Positions 54,968 to 64,000 are shown, counted from the stretch's first letter. The stretch is DNA of 64,000 bases from Neovahlkampfia damariscottae (GCA_016618085.1 JABLTG010000001.1:3461-67460); one strand, 5' to 3'. Numbers and translations: made by a program. Notes: generated by a model not told the origin, from the sequence alone.

Positions 54968-55119
54968 ATTAAATTTTCATTTTGATCATTAATTATCAAC
55001 ACAGCATTGTATTGCTTGATGTGGAGCATCTCATGTGTTCATTCATCTTGCATTTATATAAAGTTTGCAAGAGAATATTCGAACTATTTCAATTATAGAA
55101 ACTGAATGTATTCACCGTT

Positions 55120-55479
55120 CTATAGTTGTTGTTCCTGTTTTAAACGGTTGCTAATAGTCCATCCATCATATAATATCACTGTGTACCAAAAAAAAACAAC
55201 ACTGGATGTCAACAAGAGACTAAATATCGAATATGAAAAAATTAAAACTACAACATCACAAGCCAACGAAAGCAAAGCAAATACCACTCCTTTATATATC
55301 TTACCCATCACAATATGTCCTAACCCTGGCTGTATTAAGTTTAACAAAAAAATGACAACTGGGTTGTGTGTCATCCATTTTTCATTTTCCTTCCTATGGA
55401 GCTGTAGGCAGTCAACAGTTCCAGTGGTAAGTGTTATGATATCTTCTTGAACTTTAATCAGATTTTCTTCGTATTGCAT
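55120..55479 (-). CDS. TM2-like small membrane protein
   Basis: 119 residues from the ATG at 55479. Two or three hydrophobic helices contain NPVVIFLLNLIQPGLGHIVMGK, the N-P-x(n)-P-G-L-G-x-x-x-x-G-K pattern of small TM2-like proteins, and VILYDGWTISNRL, near the D-x-x-x-x motif after the last helix. Function unknown. The reading frame extends upstream without ATG, over a CCAAT 30 nt before the start, which supports the ATG chosen. Confidence 0.65.
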   Translation of the reverse strand: MQYEENLIKVQEDIITLTTGTVDCLQLHRKENEKWMTHNPVVIFLLNLIQPGLGHIVMGKIYKGVVFALLSLACDVVVLIFSYSIFSLLLTSSVVFFWYTVILYDGWTISNRLKQEQQL

Positions 55480-55509
55480 CTCTTTTGAACAGAAAACTTT
55501 CGAATTATG

Positions 55510-55514
55510 ATTGG
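55510..55514 (-). promoter_or_regulatory. CCAAT box of the TM2-like gene
   Basis: CCAATCATAATT on the minus strand, 30 nt before the ATG; a second at 55539-55543. Confidence 0.45.
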
Positions 55515-55592
55515 ACAACAAAATAAATCAAAAAAGTGATTGGTGAACAAAAATAAAATAAAACGAAAAAAATTTGAAAAAATTTTATTTCA

Positions 55593-56104
55593 TCATTTAC
55601 TGTTCATGTACATTAAAATTTCAGGATGGTCTTCATCATCTGAATCATCCTCTGAATCATCATCCGAAAACGAAAAATTTTCAGAAAATTCCGTCAAAGT
55701 GTATTCAGTTGATTCTACTAGGATAGCATTTGGATCTATTTTACGTCCAAAATCTGGTTCTTTTATAGTTTCTGATTTTTCTTCTTCTTCATCCGGATAA
55801 TCTACTGGTGATTCCAGAGGAGGTAAAGAAGCCCAACTGTCTCTGTCAGAAGACGAAGAAGGTGATTTTGAGTGAATTGCTTCATTCCTAAATACATTTT
55901 TGAATAAATTGTGGTTTGATGGTTTCTTATTTGACAGCAGTTTTGGCTTTGAAGAATCAACTACATCTTTTTTTGGATTTTGTTTCAGGTCTTTTAGAAC
56001 AGAGTCTTTGGCTATGAATGTCTATATTTTTAATAATTTAGTTGATATTTATTTTGAATTACATCCATATCATCGTATTCTGATGAACATTTGCTTTTGA
56101 GCAT
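55593..56104 (-). CDS. Small acidic, serine-rich protein
   Basis: Exons 56104-56063 and 56021-55593 give 156 residues. It is easy to miss, because the first exon is 14 codons. The protein is hydrophilic, with a serine run SPSSSSDRDSWASLPP, EEEEKSETIKEPDFGRKIDP and an acidic end DDDSEDDSDDEDHPE. No domain is recognised. A CCAAT lies 31 nt before the ATG and the stop is 113 nt from the start of the TM2-like gene. A nuclear or ribosome-assembly role would fit the acidity, but that is a guess. Confidence 0.6.
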
Positions 56105-56128
56105 TTTGCGGTTTTTTGTGAGGAGATG

Positions 56129-56830
56129 TTATATGATTGGTGGATTATTCGGTCTGTGTTTAAAAATAAATTTGAAAAAGTAAATGTGGAAAAAGGTTAA
56201 TGTTTCTTTCTCACCATCATTAATTGCATTTTGATCATTTTCTTCATTTTCTTGTGCTTGTTGTTCTTTCAATGCTTCTTGACTTGCTTTATACTTTTTG
56301 AAGTATTTTCTTGCCACAATTCCAACTAAAACAAAAGCAACAAACAAGAAAAATCCAGAACATCCGTAAATGATCAATTGGACCATTCATCACCTTTAAC
56401 TCTTCCAGCAAAAATATCAGCAATAGATCCTGCAGATATACCAATGTACACATAAATAATAGATCTAGGTAACATACCCAAGAATGTACAAATCACAAAT
56501 GTCAACCAATCAATATCAGTTATGGTCAACAAATAATTCAGCAAAGTAAATGGAATCAAAGGAATCAATCTTTTGATAGGATGACTGTAAAAAGTATTGA
56601 AACTAACTTATATCCACAGTTTGTTTGTTTCTTTGAATAAATCTGCTGTTAGGTTTCCATATTTTGTTTTTTTTTTTTTATTGAATTATAAATTTGAGAT
56701 TCTTTGCAGACCCAAATAAACATATTTGTTTATTAAGAATGGTAATCATCAAAAAGTTGCACTTTCATTTCCAACAAGGATATGATTGAAATTGTTTTTC
56801 CTGGGCTTAAAAAATTCATGAAGATGTCCC
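56129..56830 (-). pseudogene. TVP38/TMEM64 (VTT) family gene, apparently broken
   Basis: The middle of the VTT domain is clear: KYGNLTADLFKETNK, a 33-nt intron, then HPIKRLIPLIPFTLLNYLL and FLGMLPRSIIYVYIG. The signature R-L-x-P-x-x-P-F-x-x-x-N-Y is intact. A final membrane helix (LIIYGCSGFFLFVAFVLVGI) and basic tail follow, but in another frame: one base must be gained near 56384. Upstream, a scrap resembling the glycine-rich start of the domain (SPGKTISIISL) lies around 56795, with stops between and no intron that resolves them. Either a pseudogene or a gene with errors in this sequence. Confidence 0.55.
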
Positions 56831-56906
56831 ATTTCTGAAAATTGAATCAGTCCGCTTTTGATAATATTAACCAATCATATAACTACACGTACGAAAAAAC
56901 AATTGT

Positions 56907-56911
56907 CCAAT
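56907..56911 (+). promoter_or_regulatory. CCAAT box of the bZIP gene
   Basis: CCAATCAATTAATTT, 10 nt before the ATG at 56922; another CCAAT at 56871-56875. Confidence 0.5.
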
Positions 56912-56921
56912 CAATTAATTT

Positions 56922-57329
56922 ATGAGCACAGAGAATCAACAGCAATTTGAAACGCCAGAAAATAATGTTTTTTTCGAATTTAATGCTGTTTCAATACCAC
57001 CAAATGACACCACAGCTGCACGTGAAAAAAGAGCCAAAAAAATAAAAGAACAAAGGGAAACAAGAAAAGAAATAAAACAATCTTCTTCATCCATTGAAGA
57101 ATCTTCACAACTAAAGAAAAAAAAAAGATTAGTTAGAAATAGAGAAGCTGCACAAGCATCAAGAGAACGAAAGAAACAGCATTTGACCGATTTACAACAA
57201 CAAGTAGATGATTACAAAAATCAAATTGAAACATTGGAAAAAAAAGTGTAAGAAAATCATATTTTGAAAATAACTTTTAAAAGAGAATCACTTGAACAGG
57301 AGAATGAAGAACTAAAAAAAAAATTGTAA
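56922..57329 (+). CDS. bZIP transcription factor
   Basis: Exons 56922-57247 and 57284-57329 give 123 residues. The basic region KKRLVRNREAAQASRERKKQ has the invariant N-x7-R, followed by a leucine zipper (LTDLQQQVDDYKNQIETLEKK) completed by the second exon (ESLEQENEELKKKL). This class binds palindromic ACGT- or TGACG-type sites as dimers. The protein is among the smallest of its kind, with only a 60-residue N terminus. CCAAT at 10 nt. Confidence 0.9.
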
Positions 57330-57348
57330 AATAAATTTATTCACTTTG

Positions 57349-60300
57349 TTATGTATTTGTGTTGTGTGAAAAAAATTTTTTTTTTGTGTATGAAAATATC
57401 AACATAATAATCAATAAAATGACAACTACTATAGTCACAGATAATAATCCAAATGAAAATAAAAATTGAGGTGTGAAATTTGGAAAGATCAATGTATCAT
57501 TCCTTGGTGATGAAGGTGGAATTGGATTTGGATTTGGAGAAGGTTTTGGTGATGGCAATGGTTGATCAGTTTCTGTGATATTATATTTTGATAAAACAAA
57601 TGTTCTAATTTCCATTGGTTTCAATAAAATTTCTTGTGTAACATTCACATCTGATAATTTATGCATCAATGAAACAGTTGTTTCTTTTAATGGATAAATT
57701 GTGAAATTCTTGAATACTCTTGATAGAGAAATAAATGTAGGTTGTTTTTCTTCATTTTTTTGATACAAATTTTGAAGTCTTACAATGAAAGTCATATTGT
57801 TAATTAAATCAAATGAGAGTAAATGTAAATTCTTTGGAAATGCTTTGCTGATCGATTCAGGAAGTTTCAAGTTGCTTTTTGGAATTGGTTTGGTTGCCAA
57901 TATATTCGGTGGATAATTCAATTCATAAGATAATGTATGTCTTTGTTCAACACTTTGTTCAATATCAGCAACAAGTAATCGGAATTTACTTTTGCTTATT
58001 GATAAATCGAACATTGATTCTCCAACACCTCTTCCATCATCCATGGATGATCTTCGTTTCAACATGATCTCCAATGATCCATTTCTAAAACTAGGACCGA
58101 CTCCATGAGTATGTGAACTCATCACAGTGACTTGTTCATCATATTCATCATCTTTCACAAATGCAGAATACACAAGTGGATAGTATGATGCTTGAATTTT
58201 GTTTGTTTTTCTTTTCTATTGAAAATAAATAAGTCATCGATTTCTTACTGATTCTCTTTCATGAACTTCCAATCCATTTGCGTCATGATAATATTTGTTA
58301 TTTTGAATGTTATTGTGAGCAAACATGGTTCCTATTTCTGAATCAGTGGGAATTCCAAAAGGATGACCAACTTTCATATTAAATTCAGAATACTTTTTGT
58401 TGTGAAAAATTTTGATTATTTGTTCACAATAATAATCAAATCTTTGATGAATCATAGTAATTAATGGACCTCTCAAAATGAAGTTTTCAACACCAATTTT
58501 TGGATTTTTGATATTAAAATGTTGTTTTGTTGGAGCAAAGATGTATTTCCCACTTCCCATTGTTTCATATCTGAAAAATTCTTGTGAAAGAGGAACAGAC
58601 CTGTTTTTCACTTTATCATGCATGTAAATCAAATGATCAGTTGAAAAAAAGTAATCAAAATAAGGATTACCAACATTGAATGGGTTTGATTCATTTTTAA
58701 ATTTGTAGAGTTCTTGTTGGCATTTTTTTGCAAACACTTTAGTGAATCCCATTGCTGGGATATCAATTTGAAAATGAAGTTCGAATTCATCAACAAGAGG
58801 TTCATCTGGGAAGAGATCTATATTACTCTGTGATGGAATTTTTTGATCATTTGAATCAAATAAACAAATAGATGGATTTGATAAGTATAAAGTCAAATAA
58901 TCACTTCGGTTCCAAGAAAGTGAATTGTAAAAGACTAATTCAACCATCTCTGAATCTTTGAGTGATTTTAATTCCTCTTTGACATTAAAACTTAATGTTG
59001 TTTTGGTTAAAAATTCCAATGAATTCTTTATAATTTTTTTCCCATTTGAAATACCTTGATCTAAAATTGGAAAATAACAATCATCATTAATGCGTTTTTT
59101 TGATGTTCCTGTGATTGCATCATGATGTGTTGTGTCAGATAATGACTTTTCTAAATAATTCAATAATTCAATATTTTCATTATAATTGAAAGAGTCTCTG
59201 TCATCTTTCAAAAAAACTGTTGAGAGAAGGAAGTTTGAATTCCTGAAATATGCTTCAGCGCTTCTTATTCTTCGTTTTAAAACTGGATAAGAAGTATAAA
59301 AGCCACTCCAATAATCATTTGGATTATCAGAATAAGGATTAAAATCTGATTGATAAGTTAATTCTTTTGATATTGACAGTTTTGAAAAATATTCAGAAAG
59401 TAAACTGAATTTTATATCAATTCCATAATATCTTTTGATTTCTTCAATGACAGGGGCCATTGAATTCAACATATCCATATCTCGTTGTTCAGCGAATGTG
59501 AAATCGCATCCAATTGGTAACAAAAAATCATTAGTTGAATAACCCTTTGATCTTTCCTAAAATCGTTATTTTGAATTCAAATCGTAGTTTACATTTATAG
59601 AATCAATCATTTTATTGACTCGATGCTCAAGATTCTCTTTTGTTGTTGGACCATATCCCCAATGATCAATATTGAAAAACCTATATTCACAATAATTTTC
59701 AGACATGATGTGTGTTAAAAATTCATATTCAGTTCCAACATTTTGATTTTGTTTCCACCAAAATTCTAATTGATTTTTTGATATTCTTTCTTGTTTTTCA
59801 TTATAAGGAATTCTCTGATGAACAGTTGCATTAAAACCTGTTAATTTATGTATACGATTAACAGCAGAAGAAGCACCAAATGGATCAATTGACCATCCAA
59901 TTTTTGGATAAAATTCTTCGGTAAACCTTTTTTTGATATATTTATGACCTGAAGTTAATGTTGTGATAATTGAAGAATAAGTGTTACAAGCTTCATCTGG
60001 CATAGTTCTTCCTATCAAAATTCTTTTTTAAAAAACATCATAAAATACCTCCTAAAACAAACTCAATCTGTTTGTTTTTCAATTGTTTTATAAAATTGTC
60101 TTTTAATTCATCTGTGATTTTTTTATCTTCGAACCACATTTGAATGTAAGTTCTTTTTTTTAAGTTTCTTTTTTTAAACTTACATTTCTGAAAATACAAA
60201 ACGTAGATTTTTATCTTTTTCGTTGTTTTGAATGATGTTGGTGATTACATAAGTTACATCATATTCGTAATATTCGTCAATGGTTTTAAGCCAACCTACA

Positions 60301-60416
60301 TCCCAGTGAGAATGTGGTAATAAATGAACTGATATATTTTGATTATCCAATTTTTGATATTCAGAGTGAATCAAACTGAATAAACCAAACAACAATAACA
60401 ACAACAGTGACTTCAT
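57349..60416 (-). CDS. Lysosomal-type alpha-mannosidase (GH38) with C-terminal membrane anchor
   Basis: Exons 60416-60184, 60152-60049, 60011-59593, 59556-58249 and 58215-57349 give 976 residues. A signal peptide (SLLLLLLFGLFSLIHS) is followed by the zinc-binding site PHSHWDVGW, the nucleophile region GWSIDPFGAS and HHDAITGT. It trims mannose from glycoproteins. In PHSHWDVGW a tryptophan sits where lysosomal enzymes have D or N between H and D; ligand residues are conserved. The C terminus is unusual: a proline-rich stalk (PSPKPSPNPNPIPPSSP) and a membrane helix (LLSVTIVVVILLIIMLIF) with a basic tail, absent from soluble lysosomal enzymes. Confidence 0.92.
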
Positions 60417-60444
60417 TGAGTTTTGGAAGGTTGAATGAAAAATC

Positions 60445-60449
60445 ATTGG
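60445..60449 (-). promoter_or_regulatory. CCAAT box of the alpha-mannosidase
   Basis: CCAATGATT on the minus strand, 28 nt before the ATG at 60416. Confidence 0.45.
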
Positions 60450-60552
60450 ATAAAATGAAATAGAAATAACAGGAAAAATTTGAAATGTTTTTTTTATTTG
60501 AGTTAAATTAGAATTCATTTTTTTTTTAAATTTTATTTTTATAATTTTTTTT

Positions 60553-61218
60553 TTAATTGACAACTTGTGATTCAGTTTTTACTTTTCCTTTAAATACAAA
60601 ATCTACATAAGTATCAAAGATCTTTCTAACATCTTTAATAGTTGTAATTCCATCTTTATCAATTCTGTCTGGATCTGGATGTTTGAGTCTTAAAACTAAT
60701 TGAAGGATGAAAGTACCAACTTCAGCAATAACGGCAAGTATCAAAAAAATAAAATGAAAAGCTGCTGCAATAATAGATGCTATAGCTACAAGATAATAAT
60801 TTGTGTCCGAATTTGCGATAAATAAATAAATAACAAATTGAAGCGCTGGAAAACCAATAGCAACAGCAGCAGCGAATAAAGGACCTGGTAAAGCTAAACT
60901 TAAAGTGATATTTAAAGCAGTATCACCAACCATAGTTGAGCCTAAAAGGTATAAAACAATTGTAAAGGAAATAGCATAGTAAATAGCGATTACAATTCCA
61001 TTCACTAAAGAAGATGCAAGATAAGCATCTTTAAAAGCTTGTTTTGTGGCATCAGTAATTATACCATTAAATTGTGAGTATTCTTTTATCACTTTATCTG
61101 AAAAAACAATCATCACAACAGAAGTTGAAACATTTCCTAATAAAAGAAATACACGAAAGAAATCAACAATGTATCTAATTACTAATAAAATATACTTGAG
61201 TGGGTGAATCTTTGCCAT
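60553..61218 (-). CDS. Polytopic membrane protein of unknown function
   Basis: Single exon, 221 residues with about five hydrophobic helices (for example YILLVIRYIVDFFRVFLLL, IASIIAAAFHFIFLILAV). The cytosolic tail DPDRIDKDGITTIKDVRKIF resembles one EF-hand loop, D-x-D-x-x-D-x-D-G-I, so calcium sensing is conceivable. I do not recognise the family. CCAAT lies 30 nt upstream of the ATG. Confidence 0.7.
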   Translation of the reverse strand: MAKIHPLKYILLVIRYIVDFFRVFLLLGNVSTSVVMIVFSDKVIKEYSQFNGIITDATKQAFKDAYLASSLVNGIVIAIYYAISFTIVLYLLGSTMVGDTALNITLSLALPGPLFAAAVAIGFPALQFVIYLFIANSDTNYYLVAIASIIAAAFHFIFLILAVIAEVGTFILQLVLRLKHPDPDRIDKDGITTIKDVRKIFDTYVDFVFKGKVKTESQVVN

Positions 61219-61248
61219 TGTTGATGTTTATTTTGACACTTGATTTCT

Positions 61249-61253
61249 ATTGG
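61249..61253 (-). promoter_or_regulatory. CCAAT box of the five-span membrane protein gene
   Basis: CCAATAGAAATC on the minus strand, 30 nt before the ATG at 61218. Confidence 0.45.
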
Positions 61254-61294
61254 TTGAAAAAAAACACCAATAATTTTCAACGTTAAAATTTTTT

Positions 61295-62791
61295 TTATTT
61301 TTTATTCATTTTTAGGTTATTTATTCTTTTTAAAATTGCTTCATTTTTTTTTCCGTCAGTTTTCTTTTTGGTTGTTTCTCCAAACTTGACTGTCCAAGTT
61401 CCTCCATCTTTAGCATAGAAATCCATTGGATAAATCTCTTTCCATTGAGTTTCTTTTAAAGATACTTCAATTTCATATGGTGTTAATAATGGCTTTGTGA
61501 AGGCGTAACCCCAATCAATGGATAATCTAGGACATGCAATTTGAATCCAACTTTTAACATGTTAAATTTTTTTTTTTCTTTTTTACCAATCTATATCTTT
61601 GAATAAATCTAATTTCTTTGGAAAAATTTCTGATAGTAATATAATTACATAATCTTTTTTGTTTTTTTTTAATAAATCTTCAACTTGCTGTTTGAAGAAA
61701 ATTAGAATTAATTTTTGTTATACTTTGAGAATTCTGACACTTCCTTGTCTTCCTAAAGTTCCTAAAATGATACCATATTTCTTTGAATTATTGGATTTCA
61801 AAATTTCAGCTCTTATAAAAAAAAAATTAAAAGTTGTTCAATTTACTTTCTGATTTTATGCATTTCTTCATGTTCATATTTTTCTTCTGTTAGTTTTTTA
61901 CTGTAAGGATCATACTTTAAAAATTTAAAAAAAAAAAAAATTCACTTTGTAAAATTTCAAGTGTGGATTTTGAATCATTGCTGATTCTAAATGAAATCTA
62001 CCATCACCTAAATATCTAAAATATTAGTATCAATAAATTAAATCAAACATCAAAATATCCGTATCTTCAATAGCTGGTGAAGTACAACCTAAAATTTCAC
62101 CAGGTGATAACGGTTTTGCTTGTGGTATAAAAACTTTTTTGAAGTATTCATCAAAATCTAATTTAGAGGCCTAAAATTCAATTAACAAAAAAAAAAATCA
62201 AACTCTGAGTGAAGATGAAAATTGAATGGTTGAAACTAGTGCTACTCTGTTTTCCTTTGAAAAATTAGCTTTTATAGAATCAATGAAATGCTTCAAGTCA
62301 ATCGCAATTTCAACAAAAATGTATAAAACGTTCATTGTACATTGATCTACTGGGATTAAACATGAATGACCATAATGAACAAGAAAATCAGCACCTGCTG
62401 CTTTAGCAGAATAATCATCAATACAACAAGCTCCATAAGTTACGTCACCCATGATAATAGTCTCTACATCACAAAATCTACAAAAAATATAAAAAAAAAA
62501 AAAACCAAACTTTTCTAGAATATCAGCGATTGTACAACCAAACATTAATAAACCTTCTGGCATTTGAAGAGCAACTACTTTTGCTTTTGCTAATTGTACT
62601 CTCCAAATGGTTTTGTGAATTTCAAAATTGTAATTTGGACTTAATCTCTGTATTATATCATTCAATTCTTTGTTTTCTGTGATTGATTCAGGTATTTTTT
62701 GAACTTGAGTTTTTGTGAATTTTTTTTTTGTTTCTTTTTCTTCTTGTGGCTTTGTTGTAACTAAACTGTTGTTGATTTCGGAGTCGTTCAT
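61295..62791 (-). CDS. DPH1: Diphthamide biosynthesis protein 1 (2-(3-amino-3-carboxypropyl)histidine synthase)
   Basis: Eight exons (62791-62511, 62477-62204, 62170-62049, 62015-61946, 61914-61847, 61811-61724, 61687-61587, 61550-61295), all in frame, give 419 residues. [54 protein letters not shown] and [13 protein letters not shown] carry the three cysteines that bind the 4Fe-4S cluster. With Dph2 it transfers the aminocarboxypropyl group from SAM to a histidine of elongation factor 2. This is the most fragmented gene in the window, with seven introns of 31-36 nt. Confidence 0.95.
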
Positions 62792-62824
62792 TTTTTGTTG
62801 AAGAAATTTGTTAATTTGGTTGAA

Positions 62825-62829
62825 CCAAT
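62825..62829 (+). promoter_or_regulatory. Inverted CCAAT box before DPH1
   Basis: CCAATC on the plus strand, 33 nt before the minus-strand ATG at 62791. Confidence 0.4.
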
Positions 62830-62994
62830 CAAAAGGTTTTTTAACTTGTCAAAAAAAAAAAAAAAAGTGAGGTTGGGAATGATAAAAAATTTTCATAAAA
62901 TTTGACATTTCCAAATACAGTTACAGGATGATAAAATTGAGGATGAATCAACTTCCTTATAAGTGGAATCAAATGGAAACAATTCTCCAAATTT

Positions 62995-63616
62995 ATGATG
63001 AACCGTCAAAATCTTGTGCTTATTGGTGAACAATATTCTGGAAAAACATCTCTTTTCACTAGATTCTTTGAACCTGAATTTTCAGATGAAGTTGCACCTA
63101 CAGATCGTATTCAAATGAAACATAAACTATTTACAGATGGAGGAAAATCTTTTGAAATCCATGTTTGTGATACATTTGGTGAGGAAAAACTACTCAAATC
63201 GCAAACATTTCTTCAAAATTATACTAGCAGAAGCTCATGCGATAATTATTGTTGTAGATTTAAGTTCCATAAGTAATTTTAAAAACCTGAACAAATGGGT
63301 TGAAAAAGCTAAAAATATTAACAAAAATGCATTGATTTTCGTTGTTGGAACAAAATCTGACAAAGTAGAAAGTTCTTTTGTTAAAATAGTTAAAAATTTT
63401 TGCAAAATTTCAAACTTGGGATTCTTCGAAACTAGTTCATTCAATTTTAAAAGCGTTGAAAAAATGTTTCTTGGAGTATTCAAAAGAATGACGAGGAAAA
63501 CTATTCTAAAAGCTCGAGAAAGGCAACCATCTGTGAGCAGACAAATCAAGAGAACCGCTCTAGATGTTATACTCCCATTATTTTGTAAAATTTTAGGGAT
63601 TATTAGCAATAAATAG
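62995..63616 (+). CDS. Rab/Ras-like small GTPase with an unresolved frame break
   Basis: G1 [10 protein letters not shown]3 DTFGEE, G4 GTKSDK and G5 ETSS are all visible, but they lie in two frames: the first to about 63240, the second from about 63225. Either the gene has a one-base frameshift near 63215-63225, so it is a pseudogene or a sequence error, or a 49-nt GTGAGG...ACTAG intron is removed. The latter would rejoin the frames as [14 protein letters not shown] but would delete the G3 glycine and switch II (DxxG), making a degenerate GTPase. The C-terminal tail is basic and lacks a prenylation cysteine. Confidence 0.55.
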
Positions 63617-63639
63617 AACAATAAACTTTTTTTCTTCTA

Positions 63640-63944
63640 TTTTCACTCTTGGCCAAATTAAAGCTGAAACTTCAGGAGATGTTGAAAAAACTTATGAACT
63701 TCCTGATGGAAATATCATCACTATCGGAAACGAAAGATTTTGATGGTAAGAAGTTCTCTTCCATGTAAAATTATATGTCACAGACACTTCTTCATTCCCC
63801 GGTACACCTAACTTTATTGGTTTAGAATGTACTGGTGACCACGAAACTGGATTCAATTCAATCCAAAAATGTGATATTGATATCAGTCAAGAAGTCAAAG
63901 CCAGAGTAAAAATACCAAAAGAGTTCAAAATCAAAGTGATATGA
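63640..63944 (+). pseudogene. Actin gene fragment
   Basis: [18 protein letters not shown], then after a 38-nt intron-like GTAAG...CAG gap FIGLECTGDHETGFNSIQK CDIDI matches subdomains 3-4 of actin ([16 protein letters not shown] ... FLGMESAGIHETTYNSI). Both ends of actin are missing, an in-frame TGA sits just before the gap, and the reading runs off into non-actin sequence. It is therefore a relic, abutting the 5S rRNA gene. Confidence 0.75.
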
Positions 63945-63955
63945 CTAAAAATACC

Positions 63956-64000
63956 AAAAAGCTTACAACACTCCCGGTTCCCAGGTGGTCTCCCACCCTA
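63956..64000 (-). rRNA. 5S ribosomal RNA, 3' part (5' end beyond window)
   Basis: Minus-strand sequence GGTGGGAGACCACCTGGGAA, then CCGGGAGTGTTGTAAGC, is the conserved 3' half of 5S rRNA (helices around loops D/E and the 3' end). A T5 run at 63960-63956 follows directly, as expected for RNA polymerase III termination. The internal promoter lies mostly off the window. The actin fragment runs towards its 3' end. Confidence 0.93.

Noticed and set aside
61659-61853. Plus-strand open frame inside DPH1
   Set aside because: It lies over DPH1 exons and introns, which are securely placed by homology and phase.
1-64000. Transposons, retroelements, CRISPR arrays, prophage
   Set aside because: No reverse transcriptase, integrase, transposase, terminal repeats or regular spacer pattern was seen; the repeats present are parts of host gene copies.
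1-64000. tRNA genes
   Set aside because: I found no stretch with both A and B box motifs and a cloverleaf that I would defend; a tRNA scan would be decisive.

Overview
The window is nuclear DNA of a unicellular eukaryote with a compact, AT-rich genome. It holds about 43 protein genes or gene relics on both strands, a partial 5S rRNA gene at the right edge and no recognisable mobile element. The eukaryotic assignment rests on spliced genes (about 84 introns reconstructed here by frame and homology), a U5 snRNP protein, Elg1/ATAD5, Cdc7 kinase, TBC, diphthamide and UTP13 genes, and a standard code with TAA, TAG and TGA all used as stops. Mitochondrial enzymes with presequence-like N termini (pyruvate dehydrogenase E1 beta, D-2-hydroxyglutarate dehydrogenase) suggest aerobic metabolism. 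Many RGS-domain genes, tiny introns and short intergenic gaps fit a free-living amoeboid or flagellate protist; a heterolobosean or amoebozoan-like lineage is a guess, not a demonstrated assignment.

Layout: 1-5.1 kb holds a multi-domain RGS/START-like gene running off the left edge and a decayed tandem copy of it. 5.2-8.6 kb and 13.6-17.2 kb hold two large paralogous polytopic membrane proteins. Between them lie the PP4 phosphatase catalytic subunit, an Elongin A-like protein, another RGS/START relic, a DUF4476 protein and an RlmJ-like methyltransferase. 17.2-26.8 kb carries a small putative lipidated protein, D2HGDH, an Acl4-like TPR chaperone, a TBC protein, Dim1, a type II membrane glycosyltransferase candidate beside a nucleotide-sugar transporter, and RtcB. 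27.1-31.9 kb carries PDHB, a Trf4-type poly(A) polymerase and a ketoglutaric-semialdehyde-type dehydrogenase. 32.3-43.3 kb has a LEA-like peptide, an LRR protein, a TDP2-like nuclease, a cyclin-like protein, a CRAL-TRIO protein, a long RGS protein, an unknown nuclear protein back to back with Cdc7 kinase, Elg1/ATAD5 and a small mitochondrial-type membrane protein. 43.3-52 kb has a low-complexity nuclear protein, a secreted purple acid phosphatase, a PEP-synthase-like protein lacking its catalytic histidine, another RGS protein and an IPT-domain protein. 52-64 kb has UTP13, small membrane and acidic proteins, a broken VTT-family gene, a bZIP factor, a GH38 alpha-mannosidase with an unusual C-terminal membrane anchor, DPH1, a small GTPase with a frame break, an actin fragment and the 5S rRNA.

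Two genome-wide rules emerge. First, most introns are only about 27-50 nt, often with an A or T homopolymer; extremes are a 22-nt intron in the LRR gene and a 4-nt micro-exon in RtcB. Second, about 33 of the start codons have a CCAAT pentamer, in either orientation, usually 1-55 nt upstream, and one copy appears to serve two divergent genes whose start codons lie 35 bp apart. No classical multi-gene 'system' such as CRISPR or a phage-defence island is present. The most unusual items are the splicing extremes, the CCAAT architecture, the RGS/START family with an identical tract shared by diverged copies, the PEP-synthase pseudoenzyme and the two unassigned large membrane proteins.
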